NCBI RefSeq assembly: GCF_900172335.1
Contig: NZ_FWFX01000002.1
Coordinates: 1-64,000 of the forward strand
From: Roseovarius albus
GTDB taxonomy: Bacteria; Pseudomonadota; Alphaproteobacteria; Rhodobacterales; Rhodobacteraceae
Direction of reading: 5' to 3'
DNA: 64,000 bases
Positions 1 to 7,462 of the stretch are shown here, piece by piece. A program made the position numbers and the translations under genes. The notes under the pieces were generated by a model, which saw nothing but the letters and a program-made list of their open reading frames with translations, searched no databases and had not been told where the DNA came from. Numbering within the stretch: position 1 is the stretch's first letter; every line of letters starts with the position of its first letter.

Positions 1-72
1 AAACAACGCGAAAGGATCAAACTGAAGACGCTCGAAGCGCGGCGCTTGCATCACCGCAAACACGCCGCATAA
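1..72 (+). CDS. C-terminal end of an unidentified protein (partial)
   Basis: An open frame enters from the left edge in frame 1 and ends at TAA at 70-72. The visible 23 residues are strongly basic (many Arg, Lys and His, ending HRKHAA). No family can be named from so short a tail. The frame could be chance, but the codons are unbroken from base 1 and the composition suits a nucleic-acid-binding protein tail. Treat it as a fragment of unknown function. Confidence 0.4.
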   Translation, partial: KQRERIKLKTLEARRLHHRKHAA

Positions 73-102
73 TCAAACCAACAAGATGAGCCAAACTCTC
101 AC

Positions 103-258
103 TTAGTTTAGGCCCACATTGGTTCCAAAAACTCTGGTGACGGACACCCATCCTTGGAAGAGATCTTTCAGAACGGTGAATTCCACAGCGCCAAAATCTT
201 CGAGTTTCCTGAGTTCGGTTTTAAGTCCTTCTTCCATATCCGCCTCATACGATGTCAT
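103..258 (-). CDS. Small ORF of 51 residues directly downstream of the tRNA-like gene
   Basis: The minus strand has an ATG at 258 and a TAA at 103-105, giving 51 residues starting MTSYEADMEEGLK and ending FGTNVGLN. The N-terminal half is acidic and helix-like. There is no clear Shine-Dalgarno, because the ATG lies only 7 nt after the CCA end of the tRNA-like gene at 266. If expressed, it would be co-transcribed with that RNA. No family was recognised and it may not be a gene. Confidence 0.3.
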   Translation of the reverse strand: MTSYEADMEEGLKTELRKLEDFGAVEFTVLKDLFQGWVSVTRVFGTNVGLN

Positions 259-265
259 TTGTGAA

Positions 266-356
266 TGGTAGGAGGCGTCGGACTCGAACCGACTCGTGCA
301 CTCTAATCTGGAGCTACAGGGTTATAAGTCCCGCCCGCATACCCATGCTGCCTCCC
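266..356 (-). tRNA. Unusual class II tRNA-like gene, anticodon loop CTTATAA (UAU, Ile AUA codon)
   Basis: The minus strand folds as a tRNA with an encoded CCA. The acceptor stem is GGGAGGC with GCCTCCT (one G-U), and the discriminator is A. The T arm is perfect (GTCGG, loop TTCGAGT, CCGAC). The D stem GCAT/ATGC closes a loop of only four bases, GGGT. The anticodon loop reads CTTATAA, so bases 34-36 are UAU, but the closing base pair is an A-C mismatch. About 23 bases lie between the anticodon and T arms, with a GCTC/GAGT stem, so the variable arm is long. The total is 91 nt. The acceptor and T arms are convincing; the D and anticodon arms are abnormal. It could be an isoacceptor for AUA, a diverged tRNA of another identity, or a decaying tRNA. 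Confidence 0.6.
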
Positions 357-498
357 GTGATCGGGGGTTATCGGTTGGTCACCGATATTCGTTGGCAGAA
401 GGGGGCGGGTAGGATGGGCATTGGACCGATTTGTTGGAAGTTTGCGCTGTAGAGTTATGCTCGAAGATCTGATTTCAATGTGAGTGAACGCTGTCAGG

Positions 499-780
499 TT
501 AAATCGGTTTGTTGCATTCGCGTGAAGATCTGAGGATCCTCTGAATTCGGGCTTGAATGCGCAGTTGATCGTGATGTGTCAGTTCCAAACCATTTGTGAG
601 GTCTTGCTCAAACTTAGCAAAGTCTTCACCGACGATATCGTCAGAAAGGTCGTCGTTACCTTGCAGAGTGAGCGCTAAGTTGCGCTTTCGAGTCTTTAGC
701 AAAAAGTCAGAAAAGCGGTCGTAGAGTTTGGCATATTTGCTGTCTCCATAGGTATTGGTCGGGTTGGCTGCGTTGGTCAT
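499..780 (-). CDS. Hypothetical protein, 93 residues
   Basis: I do not recognise the family. The product is a small, charged, soluble-looking protein with no signal peptide or membrane segment. Residues about 14-60 contain alternating basic and acidic stretches (KYAKLYDRF, KTRKRNLAL, then DDLSDDIVGEDF), and the C-terminus is Arg-rich. The ATG at 780 is preceded on the minus strand by TTAGGA at a plausible distance. It stands alone between the tRNA-like gene and nrdJ, in a stretch less GC-rich than its neighbours, which fits an acquired or lineage-specific gene. Confidence 0.55.
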   Translation of the reverse strand: MTNAANPTNTYGDSKYAKLYDRFSDFLLKTRKRNLALTLQGNDDLSDDIVGEDFAKFEQDLTNGLELTHHDQLRIQARIQRILRSSRECNKPI

Positions 781-1097
781 TTTGAAATTATCCTAAAGAG
801 TTCGGAATTCAAACACGTGCGCTGAGCGACGAGCTAGGCACTGTTAATCTTCAGCAATAAGCTGCTGCAGATATGTGAGGTATGAGCTGTCTCGAATCCA
901 TGTCCTTAGGATGACTAATTAGCGCGAGCAGTCAACAGGCCGCCTGAAGGCTGGAATTTCCGCGAGCAGGTCTCAGCTGTAAAACAAAGGAGTGATTTTA
1001 CTTTAAAATCAATGCTTAAGAGCGGTCTTTAAGGCTGAATGTCAATCGGAGGCAGTTTTGGGAGGATTTGGCTCGAAAATGTCATTTTCAGCGCCTT

Positions 1098-1128
1098 CCC
1101 TAAGCTGTTTGAAATCAACAGCTTAGGG
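1098..1128. terminator. 12-bp perfect hairpin downstream of nrdJ
   Basis: CCCTAAGCTGTT at 1098-1109 is matched exactly by AACAGCTTAGGG at 1117-1128 with a 7-base loop. It begins about 95 bp past the nrdJ stop on the minus strand. There is no T-run on either side, so a textbook intrinsic terminator is not supported. It may be a processing or stability hairpin, or a DNA-binding site. Confidence 0.4.
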
Positions 1129-1130
1129 GG

Positions 1131-1192
1131 TTATGGGCGTTAATGACCCGGATTATGGGCGTAGAAATCGCCGTTATGGGCTAGTTATGCCC
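1131..1192. repeat. Three phased TTATGGGC repeats plus an inverted TTATGCCC
   Basis: TTATGGGC occurs at 1131-1138, 1153-1160 and 1174-1181, spaced 22 and 21 bp, about two helical turns. TTATGCCC follows at 1185-1192; its GCCC can pair with the GGGC of the third copy. Regular helical spacing suggests a protein-binding array, but no regulator is known from the sequence. Confidence 0.45.
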
Positions 1193-1221
1193 GTTGATAC
1201 AAGCACAATCTCAGCGGGAAT

Positions 1222-3513
1222 TTAGCCGCATTTGCTGTGGCCACAGCTCGCACAGGTCATGCAGCCTTCGACCATACGCATGTCGTATTGGCCGCAGGCG
1301 GGGCAGGCTGGGCCGCGGTTGTTGCCGAGGTTGACGACCTGCGCTTGTGGGTCGGATTTGAGGCCCAGACCTTCGCCCTCAAGGAACCCGGTGCGGATCA
1401 GATGCTGCTCCAGAATGCCACCGATGGCGGCCAGAATGGAGGGTACGTATTTGCCGCCCATCCAAGCGCCGCCGCGCGGGTCGAACACGGCCTTGAGCTC
1501 TTCAACAACAAAGCTGACATCGCCACCCCGGCGGAACACGGCCGAGATCATCCGCGTCAGGGCCACGGTCCAGGCGTAATGCTCCATGTTTTTGGAGTTA
1601 ATGAACACCTCGAACGGGCGGCGTCGGCCATTGAGCAGGATATCGTTCACGGTCACATAGATCGCGTGGTTGCTGTCGGGCCACTTCAGTTTGTAAGTCG
1701 CACCGTCCAGCTCTTCAGGACGGCCCAGCGGGTCAGCCATATAGACAACATCACCGCCCTCTGATGGCATTGCGCCTTCGATCTGTGCGGGTTTTTCGCC
1801 CGGCGCAGATTCGGTGTTTTCTGAAACGCTCAGGACGGAACCTGTCACATCGTTGGGGCGGTAGGTCGTGCAGCCTTTGCAGCCGGAATCCCAGGCCTGC
1901 ATGTAGACATCTTTGAAGGCTTCAAAGCTGATATCTTCAGGGCAGTTGATGGTTTTCGAAATCGAGCTGTCGACCCATTTCTGCGCGGCCGCCTGCATTT
2001 TGACATGCGCGCCGGGGGCCAAAGTCTGTGCGTTGACAAAATAGCTGGGCAGCTCCTTATCACCAAACTTTTCACGCCACAGTTTCACGGCGTAATCAAC
2101 AACCTCTTCCTCGGTGCGGCTGCCGTCTTTTTGCAGAACCTTACGGGTGTAGGAATAGGCAAAGACCGGTTCGATACCGGAACTGACGTTGCCCGCATAG
2201 AGGCTGATCGTGCCGGTGGGTGCGATCGAGGTCAGCAAAGCGTTGCGAATGCCGTGTTTCTTGACCGCCGCGCGCACATCGTCGTCCATGCCCTGCATTG
2301 TGCCGCTGGCCAGATAGGCGTCTGCGTCAAACAACGGAAAGGCACCCTTTTCTTTGGCCAGTTCGGTCGAGGCCAGATAGGAGGCCCGTGCAATTGCTTT
2401 CAGCCACGCCTCACATTGGGCGGCGGCCTCGTCGGTGCCGTACTCCAGCCCGACCATCAACAACGCGTCAGCCAAGCCGGTGACGCCGAGGCCGATCCGG
2501 CGCTTGGCCTCGGCCTCGCGCGCTTGTGTCTCCAGCGGGAAGCGGCTGGCGTCGACCACGTTGTCCATCATCCGGATCGAAGTGGCGACCAACTCGGTCA
2601 GCTCTGCCTCATCCAGATGGGCGTCGGCCTCAAAAGGGTCTTTCACGAGCCGCGCCAGATTGATGCTGCCCAGCAGGCAAGCACCATAGGGGGGCAGGGG
2701 CTGTTCGCCGCAGGGGTTGGTTGCGGCAATGGTTTCGCAATAGGCCAGATTGTTTGCAGTATTGATGCGGTCGATGAAAATCACGCCGGGTTCGGCAAAA
2801 TCATAGGTCGCCTGCATGATCTTATTCCACAGATCGCGGGCCTGCAGGGTGTGATAGACCTTGCCGTCAAATACCAGCTCCCACGATCCGTCTGCCTTGA
2901 CCGCCTCCATAAAGGCATCGGTCACCAGCACCGACAGATTGAACATGCGCAGACGTGCGGCGTCAGATTTCGCCGAGATGAATTGCTCAATATCCGGGTG
3001 GTCGCAACGCATGGTTGCCATCATCGCGCCCCGGCGGCTGCCCGCCGACATGATGGTGCGGCACATCGCATCCCAGACGTCCATAAAACTGAGCGGTCCG
3101 CTGGCGTCCGCCGCCACGCCTTTGACTTCGGCCCCTTTGGGCCGGATGGTCGAGAAATCATAACCGATTCCCCCGCCTTGCTGCATCGTCAGCGCCGCCT
3201 CGCGCAGCCCGTCAAAAATGCCGCTCATGTTGTCGGGAATGGTGCCCATGACAAAGCAGTTGAACAGCGTAACTGCACGCTCCGTGCCAGCGCCCGCCGT
3301 GATCCGGCCAGCTGGCAGGAACTTGAAATCCTCCAAGGCACTGTAAAACTTGTCTTCCCAGACTTCAGGCTCTTTTTCCACCACGGACAGCGCGCGTGCG
3401 ATCCGGCGCCAGCTGTCCTCAACGGTGCGATCCTCCGGCGTGCCATCTGCCGCCTTCAGGCGGTATTTCATGTCCCAAATGGACTCGGCAATCGGGGCGG
3501 AGAATCGGCTCAT
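1222..3513 (-). CDS. nrdJ: Adenosylcobalamin-dependent (class II) ribonucleotide reductase
   Basis: This enzyme reduces ribonucleotides to deoxyribonucleotides using a B12-derived thiyl radical, so it works with or without oxygen. The 763-residue product has the class II core. Near residue 80 is the start of the barrel (LFNCFVMGTIPDNMSG), then QQGGGIGYDFS, the active-site loop ATNPCGEQPLPPYGACLLGSIN, and later LLTSIAPTGTIS. The C-terminus carries a zinc-ribbon-like block (CPACGQ, CMTCASCGHSKCG) that probably serves as the redox-active tail. It is a single-gene transcription unit. No cobalamin riboswitch was seen upstream. The window also holds bluB, which makes the lower ligand of B12. Confidence 0.95.
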   Translation of the reverse strand: MSRFSAPIAESIWDMKYRLKAADGTPEDRTVEDSWRRIARALSVVEKEPEVWEDKFYSALEDFKFLPAGRITAGAGTERAVTLFNCFVMGTIPDNMSGIFDGLREAALTMQQGGGIGYDFSTIRPKGAEVKGVAADASGPLSFMDVWDAMCRTIMSAGSRRGAMMATMRCDHPDIEQFISAKSDAARLRMFNLSVLVTDAFMEAVKADGSWELVFDGKVYHTLQARDLWNKIMQATYDFAEPGVIFIDRINTANNLAYCETIAATNPCGEQPLPPYGACLLGSINLARLVKDPFEADAHLDEAELTELVATSIRMMDNVVDASRFPLETQAREAEAKRRIGLGVTGLADALLMVGLEYGTDEAAAQCEAWLKAIARASYLASTELAKEKGAFPLFDADAYLASGTMQGMDDDVRAAVKKHGIRNALLTSIAPTGTISLYAGNVSSGIEPVFAYSYTRKVLQKDGSRTEEEVVDYAVKLWREKFGDKELPSYFVNAQTLAPGAHVKMQAAAQKWVDSSISKTINCPEDISFEAFKDVYMQAWDSGCKGCTTYRPNDVTGSVLSVSENTESAPGEKPAQIEGAMPSEGGDVVYMADPLGRPEELDGATYKLKWPDSNHAIYVTVNDILLNGRRRPFEVFINSKNMEHYAWTVALTRMISAVFRRGGDVSFVVEELKAVFDPRGGAWMGGKYVPSILAAIGGILEQHLIRTGFLEGEGLGLKSDPQAQVVNLGNNRGPACPACGQYDMRMVEGCMTCASCGHSKCG

Positions 3514-3538
3514 ATCAGGCTCTCATTTAATATTTGTG

Positions 3539-3565
3539 GTAGTGCGACAGGCTCAAGACACTACC
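3539..3565. promoter_or_regulatory. Inverted repeat GGTAGTG/CACTACC in the nrdJ upstream region
   Basis: GGTAGTG at 3539-3545 and CACTACC at 3559-3565 are exact inverted copies separated by 13 bp, 26 to 52 bp upstream of the nrdJ start. The sequence does not match the usual NrdR box well. It could be an operator or a 5' untranslated hairpin. Confidence 0.3.
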
Positions 3566-3610
3566 CCTTGCGGTGGAACCGGTCAAGGAAATGTGAGCGC
3601 TTTCTGGCGA

Positions 3611-4471
3611 TTAATCTGACGTAAATCCAGACCGCACCGCCGCCAGATAAGCCTCGCGCAATTTCAGGGTCACAGGCCCCGCCGACCCATCTCCGATTTG
3701 CCGATCATCCACATGGCTCACGGGTTGCACATAAGAGGACGCCCCGGTGACAAAGGCCTCATCTGCTTCAAAAACCGACTCCAGCTGATAGCGGTCTTCC
3801 CTGATCTCCAGCCCCAATTCGTCGGCCACGCGCAACATGCTGGCGCGCGTCACGCCGGGTAAAAGTTCCCCCAGCAACGGGCGAGCGTAAAGCACCCCAT
3901 CCTTGACCATAAAGAACGATACGGCTCCGCCTTCAGTGACATAGCCTTCAGGGTCGATCATCAGCGCTTCATCCGCCCCGGCATCGCGTGCCGCTACCTT
4001 GGCCAGCACTTGACCCAATAGGTTGGTGGTCTTGATGTCCCGCCGGGCCCAGCGGATGTCTGGCGCGGTGCCCAGCTTCAATGCCTCGGGCGCTTCATCT
4101 GCGCCACCGCCATGTTGCGGCTGGGTAAAGGCGAACATGTTGGGCTTCAGCCCTTCGGGATAGAGATAATCCCGGTCATGCACCCCACGTGTGATGTGCA
4201 GATAGATGAAGCCTTCTTGCACATCATTACGCGCAATCAGCTCGGCTAGCATCGTCTTCCACTCGGCCTCATCCATCGGCTCGTCCATCTTCAGCTCGGA
4301 CAAAGACCGCTTCAGCCGCGCCATGTGATAAGCGAAGTCGACAACCTGCCCATCCAGCACGCCCAGCCCTTCGTAAACCGCATCGGCAAAAAGCAATCCG
4401 CGATCAAAGATCGGCACCTGCGCCTGATCTTCCGCCATGAACGCGCCATTCATCCAAATCGTTCTGCTCAT
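3611..4471 (-). CDS. D-amino-acid aminotransferase (class IV PLP enzyme)
   Basis: The product is a fold-type IV PLP aminotransferase of 286 residues, the usual length for D-alanine aminotransferase. Family features are the N-terminal block DRGLLFADAVYEGL, the PLP lysine in the DIKTTNLL segment, GYVTEGGAVSFFMV (phosphate-binding region) and LLPGVTRASMLRVA. It would move the amino group of a D-amino acid to a keto acid in the cytoplasm. It follows the deacylase gene after 10 bp on the same strand, so the two form an operon that deacylates then transaminates D-amino acids. A branched-chain or 4-amino-4-deoxychorismate-lyase relative is less likely given the neighbour. Confidence 0.85.
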   Translation of the reverse strand: MSRTIWMNGAFMAEDQAQVPIFDRGLLFADAVYEGLGVLDGQVVDFAYHMARLKRSLSELKMDEPMDEAEWKTMLAELIARNDVQEGFIYLHITRGVHDRDYLYPEGLKPNMFAFTQPQHGGGADEAPEALKLGTAPDIRWARRDIKTTNLLGQVLAKVAARDAGADEALMIDPEGYVTEGGAVSFFMVKDGVLYARPLLGELLPGVTRASMLRVADELGLEIREDRYQLESVFEADEAFVTGASSYVQPVSHVDDRQIGDGSAGPVTLKLREAYLAAVRSGFTSD

Positions 4472-4481
4472 CTCATGCCCT

Positions 4482-5918
4482 CTATGTCAGGAACGCGCCC
4501 GCGCGCGTCGTTGTCTGTTGTCCATCGGTCAGGGCCAGCGCTCCGTTTACCATCACATGGTTGATGCCGCGGCTTGGGCGCGTTGGATGATCAAAATCCG
4601 CCAGATCCGCCACCTGCTCGGGGTCAAACACAACCAGATCGGCGACATAGCCCTCGCGCACCACACCCCGGTCGTTCAGGCCAAACTGCGCCGCCGACAG
4701 GCCGGTCATCTTATGAATCGCCTGCGTCAGTTCCAGCAGTTTCAATTCCCGCACATAGCGTCCCAGAACACGCGGGAATGTCCCCCAAAGTCGTGGGTGT
4801 GGCTTGTCCACGCCCGGCAATCCGTCTGATCCGATCATCGCCGCCGGGTGCTGCATGATCCGCTGCAGGTCGCCCTCATCCATATCGAAATAGATCGCGC
4901 CTGCGGGCTGCAGCATCGAAGTCGCTTTTTCCCGGCTCACACCCCAATCGGCGGCAATATCATTCAGCATCCGCCCATCCTGTTCGGGGTGCGGGGTGGA
5001 CCAGATCACCTTGATATCATCGGCCGAGGGCAGGAAGCGTTCGATCAATGACGTTGACGAAGCTACATAAGGATACACATCCAGTGCCACCTCATGATCC
5101 CGACGCGCCGCATCGATCAGCTTCAGCGTCTCAACGCTTTTGCCAAAGTTGGCCTTGCCCGCGCATTTGTGGTGCGAGATCACCACCCGCGCGCCGGACC
5201 TCTGGCCGGTTTCCAGCGTTTCACGCACGGATGCGATCACCGTGTCGCTCTCATCGCGCATATGGCTGGTGTAAACAGCGCGCTCATGCCCCTTCAGAAC
5301 CCCCGCCAGCTGGACCATCTCTTCCATCGGCGCCGACAGCGCTGCGGGGTAATCCAACCCGCTCGACAGGCCAGCCGCCCCCTGTCGTAAGGCCAGTTCC
5401 AGCGCATCACGCATCGCTTCAATCTCAGACCCAGAGGCGGAACGCTCCAGATCCCCACCCATCACGCTGGCCCTGAGAGACGAATGCCCGGCCAACAGGC
5501 GCACATTCACTGCCGGGCGCGTATAAGTTACGGCCTTGGCATACCCCGCGACTGTATCAAACCGCCCTTCGGAAATCCCCGGAATCACATCAAAGGGTGC
5601 AGGTAAATCACCCTTAGCCGAAAATGGCGCGGCACTGATCCCGCAATTGCCAGCCACCACGCTCGTCACCCCTTGCGTCACCTTGAACGCCATGTCGGGC
5701 GTCGCCAACAGGGCCCAATCATCATGCGTGTGCACGTCAATGAAGCCTGGAGCCACCACCTGGCCCGTCACATCAATTACGGCGTCGGCTTTGATCGCGC
5801 TGCAGTCCCCGATATGCAAAATGCGCCCACTTTCGATCGCCACATCGGCGCGCCGGGTCGCTGCGCCGGTGCCATCAATCACCGTGCCACCCGTGAGTAA
5901 GACATCACATCGCTGCAT
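4482..5918 (-). CDS. N-acyl-D-amino-acid deacylase (amidohydrolase superfamily)
   Basis: This metal-dependent hydrolase removes the acyl group from N-acyl-D-amino acids. From the start chosen, the protein has 478 residues. Visible motifs are the metal-binding HTHDDW, the AGNCGISAAP block with the metal-ligand cysteine, SSGLDYP, TSHMRDESD, ISHHKCAGKANFG and the late SDGLPG aspartate. The ATG at 5918 (MQRCDVLL) was chosen over 5942 because AGGAGAGG lies just upstream of it, inside the longer frame. It is the first gene of the operon with the D-amino-acid aminotransferase. D-aminoacylase is the closest family; a dihydroorotase-like role is unlikely. Confidence 0.9.
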   Translation of the reverse strand: MQRCDVLLTGGTVIDGTGAATRRADVAIESGRILHIGDCSAIKADAVIDVTGQVVAPGFIDVHTHDDWALLATPDMAFKVTQGVTSVVAGNCGISAAPFSAKGDLPAPFDVIPGISEGRFDTVAGYAKAVTYTRPAVNVRLLAGHSSLRASVMGGDLERSASGSEIEAMRDALELALRQGAAGLSSGLDYPAALSAPMEEMVQLAGVLKGHERAVYTSHMRDESDTVIASVRETLETGQRSGARVVISHHKCAGKANFGKSVETLKLIDAARRDHEVALDVYPYVASSTSLIERFLPSADDIKVIWSTPHPEQDGRMLNDIAADWGVSREKATSMLQPAGAIYFDMDEGDLQRIMQHPAAMIGSDGLPGVDKPHPRLWGTFPRVLGRYVRELKLLELTQAIHKMTGLSAAQFGLNDRGVVREGYVADLVVFDPEQVADLADFDHPTRPSRGINHVMVNGALALTDGQQTTTRAGAFLT

Positions 5919-6028
5919 GGCCTCTCCTCGCCTTCGGTCCAAATCACCCTAGCAACGAAATTTGCAATGTCATCATTGAACTTTCCCCCCCATGGAATAG
6001 TGTTAAGCAAAGTTAACAGAGAGCAGCC

Positions 6029-6463
6029 GTGTCCAACTCTAAACTCCATCTGATCAAACTCAGCGTCGGCTCGGAAAGCGTCGACAGCCTGATCGCTTGG
6101 CAGGCCGAAAAGCGCAAAGACTGGCCCGAGGGCTTACCGCGTCATGTCACGCGCATGTGGCCCCGGCGCGAGGAAGAGCTGCTGCAAGGCGGATCGATCT
6201 TTTGGGTGGTGCAGGGGCTGGTGCAATGCCGCCAGCGCATCTTGCGACTGGATGAGGTTATCGGCGATGACGGCATCCGCCGCTGCGCCATTGTGCTGGA
6301 GCCCGAAGTTATACGCACTACGACAGCCCCGAAACGCCCATTCCAGGGCTGGCGGTATCTTAAACCCGAGGATGCTCCGGTAGACCTGCCGAAGACACGG
6401 CAATCCGAAGACACCCTGCCGCCAGATCTTTCCGCAGCTCTGGCTGATATTGGCATCTTATAG
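6029..6463 (+). CDS. DUF1489 family protein
   Basis: The 144-residue protein starts at GTG. It matches the DUF1489 family, which is common in alphaproteobacteria and has no assigned function. Recognisable blocks are LHLIKLSVGSESVDSL, HVTRMWPRR, GGSIFWVVQGLVQCRQRI and PFQGWRYLKPEDAP. There is no signal or membrane segment, so it is cytoplasmic. It is divergent from the deacylase operon with about 110 bp between them. The start is supported by family length rather than a strong ribosome binding site. Confidence 0.85.
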   Translation: MSNSKLHLIKLSVGSESVDSLIAWQAEKRKDWPEGLPRHVTRMWPRREEELLQGGSIFWVVQGLVQCRQRILRLDEVIGDDGIRRCAIVLEPEVIRTTTAPKRPFQGWRYLKPEDAPVDLPKTRQSEDTLPPDLSAALADIGIL

Positions 6464-6792
6464 TCTTCTGTTCGGGGTAGCGTGCAGACGCTCCATTTCA
6501 AGAGGTCACGGTTCACACTGCGGTGAAAACATAGCGTAAATCCTCAAATTCAGCGGAAATTAGCGCAGCGCAATTGCGCCAATAGGCCCGTTTTGGCCGA
6601 CAAGGGTTTTGCGATCAAATCCACCCTCACGCGCACTTGATGCACCGCGATCAGCGTCCCACTTGTCTAGCACGAAAGGCAGGACGATATGCCCTGTTAC
6701 CAACCCGGGCCAATGCAAAGGCCCGCTCCACATCCCTCCCTTGGTAACACGGGCATATCAGACTGATCGAAGCAGACGAAAAGGAAAACGAA
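6464..6792. other. Non-coding stretch of 329 bp before the first outer-membrane protein gene
   Basis: No credible coding frame is present. The notable content is a 72-nt structured element at 6687-6758, listed separately. The 30 bases before the next start are purine-rich (GACGAAAAGGAAAACGAA), giving an AAGGA ribosome binding site. Confidence 0.6.
6687..6758 (+). ncRNA. Candidate structured RNA or 5' leader: 17-bp stem with a nested hairpin
   Basis: The outer arms are 6687-6703 (ATATGCCCTGTTACCAA) and 6741-6758 (TTGGTAACACGGGCATAT). They pair over 17 bp with a single bulged C. Between them a second hairpin forms, GGGCC at 6707-6711 with GGCCC at 6720-6724, leaving a pyrimidine-rich single-stranded CATCCCTCCC. 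There is no T-run after it, so it is not a simple terminator. It ends 34 bp before the outer-membrane protein start. It could be a leader element, a small RNA with an anti-Shine-Dalgarno-like loop, or a palindromic DNA repeat. Confidence 0.45.
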
Positions 6793-7380
6793 ATGCTTAA
6801 ATCTCTTTCAATCGTAGCCGCCACCACGTTGGCCGCAGCACCAGCCTTTGCTGGATCAACTGACCAGGCGCCTGTGGACGCAAGCGTCACACAAGCGGCC
6901 CCCGTAAACTCATTCTCATCCCCGGACTGGACAGGCTTCTACGGCGGTCTGCAGTTGGGTTACGCCAATGTTGATGGCTCCGGCATCGGTGATGATGACG
7001 GCTTCATCGGTGGTCTGACCGCTGGTTACGACTATGACCTTGGCGATTGGGTCATCGGTGCTGGCATCGACTATGATTTCACCGACACAAGTGTAGGCAA
7101 TACCTCCACAACACTGGAAGAGGTCTTCCGCCTCAAAGCACGCGGCGGGTATAAGATCGATCGCGGTCTGCTTTACGCCACAGCCGGTTACGCCAATGCC
7201 GACACCAACAACCTAGGCAGTGACGATGGTTACTTCCTTGGCGGTGGTTACGAATATTTGGTCTCCGAACAGTTCAGTGTCGGCGGCGAGCTTCTGTACC
7301 ATGACTTCGACAACTACAACTCGTCAGGTGTCGACGTCGAAGCCACCACTCTGCAAGTGCGCGGCACCTTCCGTTTCTAA
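6793..7380 (+). CDS. Small outer-membrane beta-barrel protein, paralogue 1
   Basis: The 195-residue protein begins with a Sec signal peptide cleaved after PAFA (about residue 20). A short linker follows, then a barrel of the OmpX/opacity type opening with DWTGFYGGLQLGYA. Alternating aromatic and Gly-rich strands run to a C-terminal phenylalanine (TLQVRGTFRF), the signal for BAM-dependent insertion. Two close paralogues lie 3.3 and 4.3 kb downstream; this one alone has the 20-residue linker. Its role is unknown; family members act as adhesins, surface porins or stress barrels. It ends in a good terminator. Confidence 0.85.
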   Translation: MLKSLSIVAATTLAAAPAFAGSTDQAPVDASVTQAAPVNSFSSPDWTGFYGGLQLGYANVDGSGIGDDDGFIGGLTAGYDYDLGDWVIGAGIDYDFTDTSVGNTSTTLEEVFRLKARGGYKIDRGLLYATAGYANADTNNLGSDDGYFLGGGYEYLVSEQFSVGGELLYHDFDNYNSSGVDVEATTLQVRGTFRF

Positions 7381-7400
7381 ACCTGTAACATATGACAAAG

Positions 7401-7429
7401 ACGGCATCGGGGTTTCTCGGTGCCGTTTT
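7401..7429 (+). terminator. Intrinsic terminator after outer-membrane protein paralogue 1
   Basis: ACGGCATCG at 7401-7409 pairs with CGGTGCCGT at 7418-7426 through one T-G wobble, followed by TTTT. It starts 21 bp past the stop codon. Confidence 0.75.
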
Positions 7430-7462
7430 GCATTTTGAGGACGGTTCCACCCTATCCGAACG

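Larger units (their letters stand above)
781..1221. other. Intergenic stretch of 441 bp with a perfect hairpin and a spaced repeat array
   Basis: No coding frame is convincing here. The right part holds a 12-bp perfect inverted repeat (1098-1109 and 1117-1128), followed by three TTATGGGC copies and an inverted TTATGCCC (1131-1192), listed separately. The left part (781-1090) shows nothing recognisable. It lies upstream of the hypothetical gene at 499-780 and downstream of nrdJ, both on the minus strand. Confidence 0.6.

Noticed and set aside
3514..3610. Cobalamin riboswitch or NrdR boxes upstream of nrdJ
   Set aside because: No B12-box and no pair of NrdR-like 16-mers was found; only a 7-bp inverted repeat is present.
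2005..3624. 539-codon plus-strand frame opposite nrdJ
   Set aside because: It lies antisense to a clearly conserved gene and its composition is that of a reversed GC-rich reading frame. No family features.
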